Shown here piece after piece: positions 61,001 to 64,000 of a stretch of DNA of 64,000 nt. Under the pieces are notes generated by a model, which made no database searches, had not been told where the DNA came from, and saw nothing but the letters and a program-made list of their open reading frames with translations. The stretch's first letter is position 1; every line of letters starts with the position of its first letter. The stretch is taken from positions 5,033,001 through 5,097,000 of the forward strand of contig JAWUZG010000070.1 in the NCBI GenBank assembly GCA_036785705.1, in the 5' to 3' direction. This stretch comes from Acanthornis magna. Lineage: Eukaryota; Chordata; Aves; Passeriformes; Acanthizidae. The translations under genes were made by a program, and so were the position numbers.

Positions 61001-64000
61001 CTTCCAAACCACAGACTGCGCTTCACTTCAAAAGTTTCTGCCACTGACATGTCAACCATTCCTCCTTCGGCCAGTCTCAACCTCCCTCCTGTCACCATGT
61101 CAGGGAAATATGTCATGGAAGAGCATGACACTTACTCTGACCAGATTTGGAGCATAGATGAACTCCCTGCCAAGCAAGGCTACTACCTACAGGGCAACTA
61201 CCTACGCTGTGTGGCTGAGGTAGGGCTTGAAGATGGCAGAATTGTTATTTCCCTTCTGATAAAATTCTGTATGTGCATCTTCATGTTATTTTAACAACCT
61301 GCTTCCTCCAGAGCTCTCAGGTTTACAGGTTGAATCCATATAGCTGGGTTATTTTATCGTGATTAGACAGCTCCATAAGTAGAATAATGATGTGACATAG
61401 ATCCTAATGATACAAAATTTTCTGCTCAACACAGTATATTCTAGTCACAAGTTCTATTTGTGTGCCGATTTCCACAGTTAATTTTCCCAGAGAGAAAAGT
61501 GATGCTGCCTAAAAGAAGCCTACCTGCTGGGGAATAGCAGGGGGCATTTCTACTAAGTGTAATTGTTTAGTCAGAAAATAGTCTGGTGTTTTTGTAATTG
61601 AGACTTCTGATGTTTGCAGCTGAAAAAATGGTTAAAAATCCACCATTTTTAAAACTAAATTTTCTTCTAAAATGTTCTGTTTCTGCAGGTTGGCTCTTTT
61701 GAACATAATCTCACAACTGACCTTTTAAACCATTTAGTATTTGTGCAAAAAGTCTTCATGAAGGAAGTAAATGAGGTCATACAGAAGGTTTCAGGTAAGC
61801 AGAATACTTAAAAGCAGCTTTCAGCAGGATCCTCAAACCTTGTTTGATGGCAACATTATGTAGCTCTCAGGATCAGCTCTTTATTTCACAGACACCCTCA
61901 TTTCACCTCTAGTATTCCAAGCAGCAGCAAGAAGAACTGGACTTTGAAATAATGACAGAGGCTCTGGAAATTATTCTAGGTCTGTCATAAGCAGGGCTTT
62001 TATTGGGAAGCAGGATTGTTTGGCATTCTGGACAGCCTGGATAGCCTTTGTATCTCTCCATGATGTGCCTGACCTTGGCTGAGTTACCTTCTGTATTCAC
62101 TTTGTTTCATTGGAACACTTTTTGAGTTATCCTGAAAGGCTATTACAGAAATACAGCTAATTTTTAGCGGAAGGATTCATCAATAGTTGGAGGCGTCATG
62201 GGGAAAGAAAGATTAAAAAGTGGTAGCTAAGTGAAAGGAGTGTCTCTGTGTACATCTACATCCTTTCATGTACCTATATGTGTGTATATGTATATCCAGG
62301 TATACAGATGCAATAAAAGAACTGTGCAGGTCTACATGACGTGTCCTCAAGGCAGTTAGAAAATGCAGTGGAGAAAATGGAAAATGCCCAATTCCCTAAA
62401 GGGTAACAAGAAACACCCTGATATTTGTTCCAGCCAAAATATATTAGTATTGGGTAGTAAGGAAATGCTTAGGGGAAGAATAAACCCTCAGCAGCTGTCG
62501 TTGTTCTATTAGAACATTTTTTGTAGAGGAGCATACAGTCCTAAACCAGGAAACCTGTATTAGCTTTTACAGCACTTCTTAGTCTCTGCATTCCAACTCC
62601 CCTGCATTTTTATGTGAGGAATTTATTGCCAGTGCTGTTTTTCTGGTTTACCAGACTGTAAATTTGTATTTCAAGTAGCAGCCTGATGGTTTTTTAAATG
62701 TGACCGTTCCCTCCCATATGGGGGTAATTCAGCAGCAATGTGGTCCATGGGTCTGGGTGCTCAGTGCAGAACAATGGGGGCAGAAATTGGCTTTGTCCTT
62801 CTGGCTTGGAGCAAAGTAATTTTTAAAATGTCCTGAAAACACCAATTGGGGTAATATTCTACAGTGTGTTATCTAATTAGGGTTTGTGTTACACCAAAAT
62901 ATTGTTTGCATATTATCCTTACATAAAAACTGTGTAAGTATCAATTACTTAAGGTGAAGTTGCACAGATTGAGAGCTAATTAATGAAAAGAGCAGTCCAT
63001 AATAATTGCATCTGGAAGTTGAAGGCAGTGTTGATTAAAATAAAATTATCCAGATACAAAATGGAGTGAGAAAAATTTACTGTTGTTGTTTGGGGTTTTT
63101 TAAATCCATGATTTAACTGCCTGTTCTTACCACCAAATAACTGTAATTAGAAGAATTGGCGTATTTGGAGACAATGAATGGCTTAGCCTTTTCCAGCAGC
63201 AAGCCCTGCCTATAAACTAAGTTAGAATGTAGATAAATCTCAAGGAGAATTAAAACCAGGGTTGCTCCTTCAAGTTAAGGCCTGTGGGGGATGCATAACT
63301 TGGTATGAAATGTGCCAGGATGAGGAAGTAAACCCAAAAATAAATTAATTGCAGAATATTCTTTCCTCCTCTCATTGAAAAGTACTGATACGATTTCAAT
63401 TCCTCATTTCATGGAATTTGCATAGTATTTGGTCAAGTGTTAAATTCATATTGTCAGATAAGTAGGAGGTACATTGGTGCAGGGGACAAATAACATCTTT
63501 TTTGAAAAGTAGGTGTTACTGCTTACAGGCTTTGAGACTTCCTATGGAAAATTTCCCAGGGGGGAGGAACATTCCCCTCTTCCTCTTTCTTCGTAGAGAG
63601 CTATTAATTATATATAAGAAGATGAATTTGCACTGATGTCTTCAATCTTCAGTCTATAAATCTTCAACAAGTCACTGTTTAAAATGAGGCTTCATTCACT
63701 GTCACCTTTTTATATGTACTGGTTTTAAAGTGTTTTCTGTATTAAAACTCTGACTGGGTATATTTAATGTATACAGGAGGGGAGCAGCCAATACCTCTCT
63801 GGAATGAACATGATGGCACCACAGATGGAGAAAAACCAAAAATTCTTCTTTACTCATTGAGCCTACAATTTAAGGTAATCTTATGAAGACAAAACAGTGA
63901 TGGGGGTTTTTTTCCCCTTCCCTTCATGTCTCTGAACCAGATGCTCATAACTTTGTACCTTCCTTATCCATTAGGGAATTCAAGTGACAGCTACGACTCC
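5137..64000 (+). CDS. BLTP1: BLTP1 (KIAA1109) bridge-like lipid transfer protein, N-terminal ~3,168 residues, 54 exons, 3' truncated by window
   Basis: Joining 54 coding blocks (5137-5233, 7960-8076, 9469-9547 and so on to 63975-64000) gives one open frame of 9,503 nt, with matching phases at every junction and GT-AG borders throughout. The translation matches vertebrate KIAA1109/BLTP1 from its first residues ([18 protein letters not shown]). The family (BLTP1, tweek, lpd-3, Csf1) forms a very long beta-groove that carries phospholipids between the ER and other membranes, notably the plasma membrane. The N terminus is anchored in the ER by one helix, here residues ~27-47. Biallelic human variants cause Alkuraya-Kucinskas syndrome. 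Long Ser-rich loops (residues ~1210-1540, ~2230-2430, ~2598-2706) interrupt the groove. No frameshift or internal stop was seen, so the gene looks functional. The conserved C-terminal FSA-type region lies beyond the window. The identification rests on protein recall, not on a search. Confidence 0.97.
5234..7959 (+). other. intron 1 of the coding region
   Basis: 2.7 kb of AT-rich sequence between the start exon and the transmembrane exon. I see no repeat family, RNA gene or conserved ORF. A T run at about 7312-7323 is the only simple sequence of note. Confidence 0.6.
7960..8076 (+). CDS. BLTP1: BLTP1 exon 2: ER membrane anchor
   Basis: Residues 33-71, phase 1 in and phase 1 out. Completes the hydrophobic helix begun in exon 1 ([15 protein letters not shown]). 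A second apolar, probably amphipathic stretch follows ([21 protein letters not shown]). In this family the helix anchors the N terminus in the ER and the following segment starts the lipid-carrying groove. Confidence 0.96.
9469..9547 (+). CDS. BLTP1: BLTP1 exon 3: start of beta-groove
   Basis: Residues 72-97 plus two bases. The alternating hydrophobic strand pattern ([20 protein letters not shown], then EDMSIR) is typical of the first chorein-like strands. AG/GT borders are at 9467-9468 and 9548-9549. Confidence 0.95.
10169..10233 (+). CDS. BLTP1: BLTP1 exon 4
   Basis: A 65-bp exon covering residues 98-119 plus one base ([20 protein letters not shown]). It is strongly conserved in the family. 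Acceptor TTTAG and donor GGTAGG. Confidence 0.95.
10234..13397 (+). other. intron 4
   Basis: 3.2 kb, the longest intron in the window. It contains a perfect 10-bp tandem pair at 12731-12750 and a TA-rich tract near 12242-12265. No transposon, RNA gene or credible ORF was recognised. Confidence 0.6.
13398..13584 (+). CDS. BLTP1: BLTP1 exon 5
   Basis: Residues 120-181 plus two bases. It begins [20 protein letters not shown], a groove strand pair, and ends in a polar basic linker ([18 protein letters not shown]). The linker differs more from mammals than the flanking strands do, as expected for a loop. Confidence 0.95.
14687..14768 (+). CDS. BLTP1: BLTP1 exon 6
   Basis: Residues 182-209 ([20 protein letters not shown] then VIKVNVST). 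An unusually pure C and T tract precedes the acceptor (14659-14684). Donor ACG|GTGAGT. Confidence 0.95.
15406..15599 (+). CDS. BLTP1: BLTP1 exon 7
   Basis: Residues 210-273 plus two bases. Starts [20 protein letters not shown] and ends [13 protein letters not shown]. The donor GTAAGT begins inside the last apparent GAG codon, so the exon ends at GA. Confidence 0.96.
15789..15806. repeat. (TG)n microsatellite
   Basis: About nine uninterrupted TG units preceded by a run of T, immediately upstream of the CR1 fragment. It may derive from the simple tail region of the element. Confidence 0.85.
15815..15985 (-). mobile_element. CR1 LINE 3' end fragment, antisense to the gene
   Basis: Read on the + strand, the segment has the hallmark words of the reverse complement of an avian CR1 3' end: TAGAATAGTTTGGGATGGAA, then CTAGTTCAAACCCTCTGC, AAGCAGAAACATCCTC, TAGATCAAGTGGCTGG, CATCCAGCCTGGCCTTGAA and TTCCACGGATGAGGCATCC. 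The 3' terminus faces low coordinates. The homologous part fades by about 15985, so the copy is heavily 5' truncated. Its divergence suggests an old insertion. CR1 is the dominant bird LINE. Confidence 0.88.
17949..18028 (+). CDS. BLTP1: BLTP1 exon 8
   Basis: An 80-bp exon covering residues 274-300 plus one base ([26 protein letters not shown]). Acceptor ATTACAG and donor GGTACA. Confidence 0.95.
18434..18584 (+). CDS. BLTP1: BLTP1 exon 9
   Basis: Residues 301-350 plus two bases. An acidic loop ([19 protein letters not shown]) precedes a conserved block ([26 protein letters not shown]). The acidic loop is the less conserved part. Confidence 0.95.
18585..20164 (+). other. intron 9
   Basis: 1.6 kb of AT-rich sequence. 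Near its 3' end (20075-20116) is an alternating AT palindrome, listed separately. Nothing else was recognised. Confidence 0.6.
20075..20116. repeat. AT-rich inverted repeat
   Basis: The run reads TATATACATATATATACATA followed by TATTATATGTATATATAC. The TATATACATATA arms pair with their reverse complement across a short centre, so it could extrude as a hairpin. It lies about 50 bp before the exon 10 acceptor. Confidence 0.7.
20165..20321 (+). CDS. BLTP1: BLTP1 exon 10
   Basis: Residues 351-403. Starts [20 protein letters not shown] and ends [15 protein letters not shown]. Donor AGG|GTAAAT. Confidence 0.96.
21078..21156 (+). CDS. BLTP1: BLTP1 exon 11
   Basis: A 79-bp exon covering residues 404-429 plus one base ([26 protein letters not shown]). 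The beta-strand pattern fits the groove. Confidence 0.96.
21431..21522 (+). CDS. BLTP1: BLTP1 exon 12
   Basis: Residues 430-460 ([20 protein letters not shown] then [11 protein letters not shown]). The following donor is GTAAGT at 21523. Confidence 0.96.
22361..22478 (+). CDS. BLTP1: BLTP1 exon 13
   Basis: Residues 461-499 plus one base. Begins [20 protein letters not shown] and continues with strand sequence [19 protein letters not shown]. Acceptor TCCACAG and donor GGTAAC. Confidence 0.96.
22479..23249 (+). other. intron 13 with paired TAATTA motifs
   Basis: A less AT-rich patch at about 22910-23160 contains a perfect 14-bp palindrome GGGCTAATTAGCCC (23028-23041) and a second TAATTA at 23058-23063. 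No ORF or repeat family was recognised. The homeodomain-type core is suggestive only. Confidence 0.5.
23250..23405 (+). CDS. BLTP1: BLTP1 exon 14
   Basis: Residues 500-551 plus one base ([20 protein letters not shown], then [32 protein letters not shown]). A highly conserved, Trp-rich block. Confidence 0.96.
23815..23912 (+). CDS. BLTP1: BLTP1 exon 15
   Basis: Residues 552-584 ([33 protein letters not shown]). Acceptor CTCCCAG and donor AGG|GTAAGT. Confidence 0.96.
24873..25051 (+). CDS. BLTP1: BLTP1 exon 16
   Basis: Residues 585-643 plus two bases. Starts [20 protein letters not shown] and has a divergent Cys/Lys loop ([20 protein letters not shown]). It ends at CAG GAA GA before GTGAGT. 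Confidence 0.95.
25204..25310 (+). CDS. BLTP1: BLTP1 exon 17
   Basis: Residues 644-679 plus one base ([34 protein letters not shown]). The acceptor is atypical, with A-rich TTTTGAAAG just before the exon. The frame and the family sequence fix the boundary. Confidence 0.94.
25311..27393 (+). other. intron 17
   Basis: 2.1 kb. An 11-base A run at about 25949 is the main simple sequence. Both strands have only short open stretches, and no repeat family or RNA gene was recognised. Confidence 0.6.
27394..27602 (+). CDS. BLTP1: BLTP1 exon 18
   Basis: Residues 680-749. A linker ([20 protein letters not shown] and a Ser/Thr/Pro stretch) leads into conserved [20 protein letters not shown], then [11 protein letters not shown]. 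The first T of the Leu codon comes from exon 17. Confidence 0.96.
27842..28097. repeat. compound (TG)n/(TA)n microsatellite
   Basis: About 255 bp of alternating purine-pyrimidine sequence made of blocks of TGTGTGTG and TATATATA, repeating with a period near 16-22 bp and occasional GCATATG interruptions. It contains no stop triplets in several frames of either strand, so apparent ORFs there are artefacts. Such tracts are unstable and can adopt Z-DNA or cruciform forms. Confidence 0.95.
28580..28695. repeat. G/T-rich low-complexity block
   Basis: Nearly all bases are G or T: repeated GTTTGTTTG units, a GGGGGCGGTGGG run, then TTTTTTTGG and TTTGGGGTTTTTTTGGTGGG. This strand asymmetry may fold into G-rich structures, but I see no gene in it. 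Confidence 0.75.
28918..28975 (+). repeat. 58-bp dispersed repeat, copy 1
   Basis: Begins TATTTTTTCATGTTGTCGAT and ends CCAGTACTGCATCT. It matches 31391-31448 at about 51 of 58 positions, and all seven differences are transitions. The family is not recognised. Confidence 0.8.
30272..30499 (+). CDS. BLTP1: BLTP1 exon 19
   Basis: Residues 750-825. An acidic start ([20 protein letters not shown]), a Ser-rich loop ([14 protein letters not shown]), then conserved [20 protein letters not shown]. Donor GTG|GTAAGT. Confidence 0.96.
31080..31217 (+). CDS. BLTP1: BLTP1 exon 20
   Basis: Residues 826-871 ([46 protein letters not shown]). Acceptor AATTTCAG follows a T run. Confidence 0.96.
31391..31448 (+). 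repeat. 58-bp dispersed repeat, copy 2
   Basis: Same orientation as 28918-28975 and about 88% identical to it. It ends about 40 bp before the exon 21 coding start and lies within intron 20, upstream of that intron's polypyrimidine tract. Confidence 0.8.
31487..31663 (+). CDS. BLTP1: BLTP1 exon 21
   Basis: Residues 872-930. Starts [20 protein letters not shown] and ends [19 protein letters not shown]. Very conserved in the family. Confidence 0.97.
31664..33184 (+). other. intron 21
   Basis: 1.5 kb of AT-rich sequence. I see no repeat, RNA gene or regulatory element that I can support. Confidence 0.6.
33185..33313 (+). CDS. BLTP1: BLTP1 exon 22
   Basis: Residues 931-973 ([40 protein letters not shown]). 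Donor AAG|GTACCT. Confidence 0.96.
33528..33647 (+). CDS. BLTP1: BLTP1 exon 23
   Basis: Residues 974-1013 ([40 protein letters not shown]). A long pyrimidine tract precedes the acceptor. Confidence 0.96.
33648..35295 (+). other. intron 23
   Basis: 1.6 kb. Contains the 26-bp-period duplication at 34325-34373 and an A run near 34699. No other feature was recognised. Confidence 0.6.
34325..34373 (+). repeat. 26-bp period tandem duplication
   Basis: Two perfect 23-bp copies beginning AAATTCAGTTTTAAATGGTA are separated by TTA. A degenerate third unit (TTAAATAGTAGAC) follows. This looks like a recent slippage event. Confidence 0.9.
35296..35573 (+). CDS. BLTP1: BLTP1 exon 24
   Basis: Residues 1014-1105 plus two bases. 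Starts [20 protein letters not shown] and later reads [21 protein letters not shown] 278-bp exon closed by AG|GTGAGA. Confidence 0.96.
35690..35940 (+). CDS. BLTP1: BLTP1 exon 25
   Basis: Residues 1106-1189 plus one base. A striking [12 protein letters not shown] segment is followed by [20 protein letters not shown] and [15 protein letters not shown]. The Cys/Gly-rich segment is a family feature. I know no metal-binding role for it. The intron before it is only 116 bp. Confidence 0.96.
36385..36643 (+). CDS. BLTP1: BLTP1 exon 26
   Basis: Residues 1190-1275 plus two bases. Contains poly-Ser tracts ([16 protein letters not shown], about residues 1225-1240) in a region that is probably disordered. 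The donor is the less usual AG|GTTAGT. Confidence 0.95.
37021..37864 (+). CDS. BLTP1: BLTP1 exon 27: long Ser-rich loop exon
   Basis: At 844 bp the largest exon here (residues 1276-1557). It is rich in Ser/Pro/Arg with many RxxS and SP sites ([16 protein letters not shown]), a [20 protein letters not shown] block, and a basic cluster GRKKRKKQ near residue 1415. It ends with strand-like [15 protein letters not shown] and a Ser/Thr linker. It is inferred to be a phosphorylated, disordered loop extruding from the groove. The basic cluster resembles a nuclear localisation motif but may be only a charged linker. Confidence 0.96.
38662..38732 (+). CDS. BLTP1: BLTP1 exon 28
   Basis: A 71-bp exon covering residues 1558-1580 plus two bases ([23 protein letters not shown]). 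Donor AA|GTAAGT. Confidence 0.94.
39222..39395 (+). CDS. BLTP1: BLTP1 exon 29
   Basis: Residues 1581-1638 plus two bases. Acidic linker ([20 protein letters not shown]), then a groove strand pair ([20 protein letters not shown]). Acceptor GTTTAG. Confidence 0.95.
39434..39877 (-). mobile_element. solo LTR of an endogenous retrovirus, antisense to BLTP1
   Basis: The 444-bp element has terminal inverted repeats TGATGCC/GGCATCA and is flanked by a 4-bp duplication AAAT (39430-39433 and 39878-39881). On the minus strand a TATA box (TTATAAAAGG, 39591-39600) is followed about 90 bp later by a poly(A) signal AATAAA (39501-39506), as expected for U3-R. The rest of intron 29 has no retroviral internal sequence, so the copy is a solo LTR. 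Four-base duplications fit gamma-like (class I) elements. The family name is not determinable here. Confidence 0.85.
40128..40248 (+). CDS. BLTP1: BLTP1 exon 30
   Basis: Residues 1639-1679 ([40 protein letters not shown]). It lies between the two LTR-bearing introns. Acceptor CTCGCAG and donor AAT|GTAAGA. Confidence 0.95.
40249..41318 (+). other. intron 30 with LTR-like element
   Basis: 1.1 kb. The LTR at 40542-40860 fills its middle. The remaining 750 bp shows nothing recognisable. Confidence 0.65.
40542..40860 (-). mobile_element. probable solo LTR, second family, antisense
   Basis: About 319 bp bounded by TGTCGCAG on the left and CTGCGAAA on the right, imperfect inverted termini (7 of 8). 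The minus strand carries CCAAT-like words (CCAATCC, GGCCAATAA), a TATA-like TATATAAAG and a close AATAAA, and it ends in TCTGCGACA, a common retroviral LTR ending. No clear target duplication was found, so the right border is approximate. It shares no obvious sequence with the LTR in intron 29. Confidence 0.65.
41319..41465 (+). CDS. BLTP1: BLTP1 exon 31
   Basis: Residues 1680-1728. Thr/Gln-rich linker ([20 protein letters not shown]), then [15 protein letters not shown]. The acceptor TCTCGAAG is purine-rich next to AG. The boundary is fixed by frame and homology. Confidence 0.94.
41877..42004 (+). CDS. BLTP1: BLTP1 exon 32
   Basis: Residues 1729-1770 plus two bases ([40 protein letters not shown]). 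Followed by a 111-bp intron. Confidence 0.95.
42116..42318 (+). CDS. BLTP1: BLTP1 exon 33
   Basis: Residues 1771-1838 plus one base. Starts [20 protein letters not shown] and ends [14 protein letters not shown]. The acceptor GATATTGAAAAG has its pyrimidine tract displaced about 10 bases upstream. Confidence 0.94.
42319..43991 (+). other. intron 33
   Basis: 1.7 kb of AT-rich sequence with a C-rich run at about 43860-43873. Nothing gene-like or repeat-like was recognised. Confidence 0.6.
43992..44189 (+). CDS. BLTP1: BLTP1 exon 34
   Basis: Residues 1839-1904 plus one base ([59 protein letters not shown]). Its third positions are AT-rich compared with exons 45 and 49. Confidence 0.96.
44826..45037 (+). 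CDS. BLTP1: BLTP1 exon 35
   Basis: Residues 1905-1975. Ser/Asn/Asp-rich loop ([20 protein letters not shown], then [15 protein letters not shown]), probably disordered. Acceptor TTTTACAG and donor CAG|GTATGT. Confidence 0.95.
45268..45419 (+). CDS. BLTP1: BLTP1 exon 36
   Basis: Residues 1976-2025 plus two bases. Acidic start ([20 protein letters not shown]), then [20 protein letters not shown], a conserved groove strand. Confidence 0.96.
46296..46446 (+). CDS. BLTP1: BLTP1 exon 37
   Basis: Residues 2026-2076 ([38 protein letters not shown]). Strong pyrimidine tract before CACAG. Confidence 0.96.
47272..47424 (+). CDS. BLTP1: BLTP1 exon 38
   Basis: Residues 2077-2127 ([40 protein letters not shown]). 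Phase 0 at both ends, so skipping would keep the frame. Confidence 0.96.
47425..48663 (+). other. intron 38
   Basis: 1.2 kb. Contains a 14-bp direct duplication AATAGCACAGTTTG at 48133-48146 and 48154-48167. No other feature was recognised. Confidence 0.6.
48664..48904 (+). CDS. BLTP1: BLTP1 exon 39
   Basis: Residues 2128-2207 plus one base. Starts [20 protein letters not shown], then [19 protein letters not shown], and ends in an acidic Gly-rich segment ([20 protein letters not shown]). The acceptor ATTTAAAG is A-rich and the T tract lies 10 bases upstream. Confidence 0.96.
48905..49531 (+). other. intron 39, open in frame for 274 nt
   Basis: The reading frame of exon 39 stays open into the intron until a stop ending at 49179. 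No repeat was recognised. The hydrophobic composition looks like chance translation of T-rich intron. Confidence 0.55.
49532..49680 (+). CDS. BLTP1: BLTP1 exon 40
   Basis: Residues 2208-2257 ([40 protein letters not shown]). The Pro/Ser/Ala stretch seems a little longer than in mammals as I recall them. Donor AAG|GTAAGT. Confidence 0.95.
50115..50334 (+). CDS. BLTP1: BLTP1 exon 41
   Basis: Residues 2258-2330 plus one base. Ser/Thr-rich loop ([47 protein letters not shown]). Acceptor CACCAAG. Confidence 0.95.
51044..51202 (+). CDS. BLTP1: BLTP1 exon 42
   Basis: Residues 2331-2383 plus one base ([40 protein letters not shown]). Phase 1 at both ends and a multiple of three, so it could be skipped in frame. 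Confidence 0.95.
51203..52190 (+). other. intron 42
   Basis: About 1 kb with an 18-bp-period duplication (TGTAGCTGCCAAAA at 51446-51459 and 51464-51477). Nothing else was recognised. Confidence 0.6.
52191..52366 (+). CDS. BLTP1: BLTP1 exon 43
   Basis: Residues 2384-2442. Loop rich in Ser/Gln/Asp ([40 protein letters not shown]). Ends in phase 0 at CAG before a 90-bp intron. Confidence 0.96.
52367..52456 (+). other. intron 43, 90 bp, open in frame to its acceptor
   Basis: GT...AG intron of exactly 30 codons in phase 0. Its only in-frame stop is the TAG at 52454-52456 that forms the splice acceptor. The donor word GTAACT recurs 60 bp downstream at 52427. Confidence 0.9.
52457..52632 (+). CDS. 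BLTP1: BLTP1 exon 44
   Basis: Residues 2443-2500 plus two bases ([40 protein letters not shown]), ending in basic [10 protein letters not shown]. Acceptor TTGTAG. Confidence 0.96.
53237..53943 (+). CDS. BLTP1: BLTP1 exon 45: groove segment plus basic Ser/Arg/Asn loop
   Basis: A 707-bp exon (residues 2501-2736 plus one base). The first half is conserved groove ([40 protein letters not shown]). The second half (about residues 2598-2685) is a basic disordered loop ([40 protein letters not shown]). An acidic patch ([17 protein letters not shown]) and conserved [20 protein letters not shown] follow. Third positions are markedly GC-rich. Confidence 0.97.
53944..55084 (+). other. intron 45
   Basis: 1.1 kb of AT-rich sequence. 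No repeat, RNA gene or ORF that I can support. Confidence 0.6.
55085..55312 (+). CDS. BLTP1: BLTP1 exon 46
   Basis: Residues 2737-2812 plus one base. Linker ([26 protein letters not shown]), then [20 protein letters not shown] and [20 protein letters not shown]. Acceptor TGTAG and donor G|GTGGGA. Confidence 0.96.
55686..55779 (+). CDS. BLTP1: BLTP1 exon 47
   Basis: Residues 2813-2843 plus two bases ([31 protein letters not shown]). It ends at CA with donor GTAAGT, which overlaps an apparent CAG. Confidence 0.95.
56190..56206. repeat. poly(T) run in intron 47
   Basis: Seventeen consecutive T. No adjacent retroposon body was recognised, so I do not assign it to an element. Confidence 0.85.
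56777..56827 (+). CDS. BLTP1: BLTP1 exon 48: 51-bp exon
   Basis: Residues 2844-2860 plus two bases ([17 protein letters not shown]). Phase 2 at both ends and 17 codons long, so it can be included or skipped without shifting frame. It sits between introns of 1.0 and 3.0 kb. Acceptor ATCTGTAG and donor CT|GTATGT. Confidence 0.93.
57736..57815. repeat. AT-rich simple repeat with (AT)n core and (TTTA)n edges
   Basis: An 80-bp block of almost only A and T, including about twelve AT dinucleotides and flanking TTTA units. It is self-complementary and probably length-variable. Confidence 0.9.
58815..58831. repeat. (TTG)n microsatellite
   Basis: About five TTG units within intron 48. Confidence 0.8.
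59826..60032 (+). CDS. BLTP1: BLTP1 exon 49, CpG-dense
   Basis: Residues 2861-2929 plus two bases ([40 protein letters not shown]). By hand count it has about 15 CpG in 207 bp, far above the surrounding AT-rich introns. A long open frame on the opposite strand here is a by-product of that composition. Confidence 0.96.
60144..60382 (+). CDS. BLTP1: BLTP1 exon 50
   Basis: Residues 2930-3009 plus one base. Pro/Thr-rich linker ([20 protein letters not shown]), then [20 protein letters not shown]. Preceded by a 111-bp intron that is also CpG-rich. Confidence 0.96.
60975..61219 (+). CDS. BLTP1: BLTP1 exon 51
   Basis: Residues 3010-3091 ([54 protein letters not shown]). Donor GAG|GTAGGG. Confidence 0.96.
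61689..61794 (+). CDS. BLTP1: BLTP1 exon 52
   Basis: Residues 3092-3126 plus one base ([35 protein letters not shown]). Acceptor TTCTGCAG. Confidence 0.96.
61795..63776 (+). other. intron 52
   Basis: 2.0 kb of AT-rich sequence with nothing that I can assign to a repeat family, RNA gene or ORF. Confidence 0.6.
63777..63874 (+). CDS. BLTP1: BLTP1 exon 53
   Basis: Residues 3127-3159 ([32 protein letters not shown]). The following intron is only 100 bp. Confidence 0.96.
63975..64000 (+). CDS. BLTP1: BLTP1 exon 54, cut by window end
   Basis: The first 26 bases (GIQVTATT plus two bases) follow a TTAG acceptor at 63971-63974. The frame continues from exon 53. The remainder, about 1,850 residues of protein, lies beyond the window. 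Confidence 0.9.

Overview
The window is a stretch of vertebrate genomic DNA, almost certainly from a bird. It holds the 5' part of a single very large gene on the + strand: BLTP1 (KIAA1109), the bridge-like lipid transfer protein related to fly tweek, worm lpd-3 and yeast Csf1. I recognised it by reading 54 coding blocks. Each is bounded by an AG acceptor and a GT donor, and together they join in one unbroken frame (all phases checked) of 9,503 nt. This covers the start codon through about residue 3,168 of a protein of roughly 5,000 residues. The bird assignment rests on a CR1-type retroposon end in intron 7, on compact introns (most under 2 kb, several near 100 bp) in AT-rich DNA, and on avian-looking substitutions in an otherwise vertebrate-conserved protein.

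Layout: 1-5103 looks like the 3' part of a 5' intron, with no promoter or CpG island, so the non-coding first exon and promoter probably lie outside the window. The exon at 5104-5233 carries the start codon. Exons 2-17 (7960-25310) encode the ER-anchoring transmembrane helix and the first part of the beta-groove. Exons 18-26 (27394-36643) continue the groove. Exon 27 (844 bp) encodes a long Ser-rich, probably disordered loop. Exons 28-44 (38662-52632) alternate groove segments with Ser/Thr/acidic loops. Exon 45 (707 bp) contains a basic Ser/Arg/Asn-rich loop. Exons 46-54 (55085-64000) continue the groove, and the last exon runs off the window end. No second gene, tRNA, rRNA or CRISPR was found.

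Repeats: an antisense CR1 3' end lies in intron 7. Two unrelated antisense solo LTRs flank exon 30; one has 7-bp terminal inverted repeats and a 4-bp target duplication. A roughly 255-bp compound TG/TA microsatellite lies in intron 18. A 58-bp element occurs in both introns 18 and 20, and there are several short tandem duplications and AT-rich palindromes. Introns not listed separately hold nothing I can recognise beyond their splice sites.

I did not find a new multi-gene system here. The items most worth checking are the paired LTRs around exon 30, the 58-bp repeat pair, the 90-bp intron that is open in frame up to its own acceptor, the CpG-dense exon 49, and the 17-codon cassette-type exon 48.
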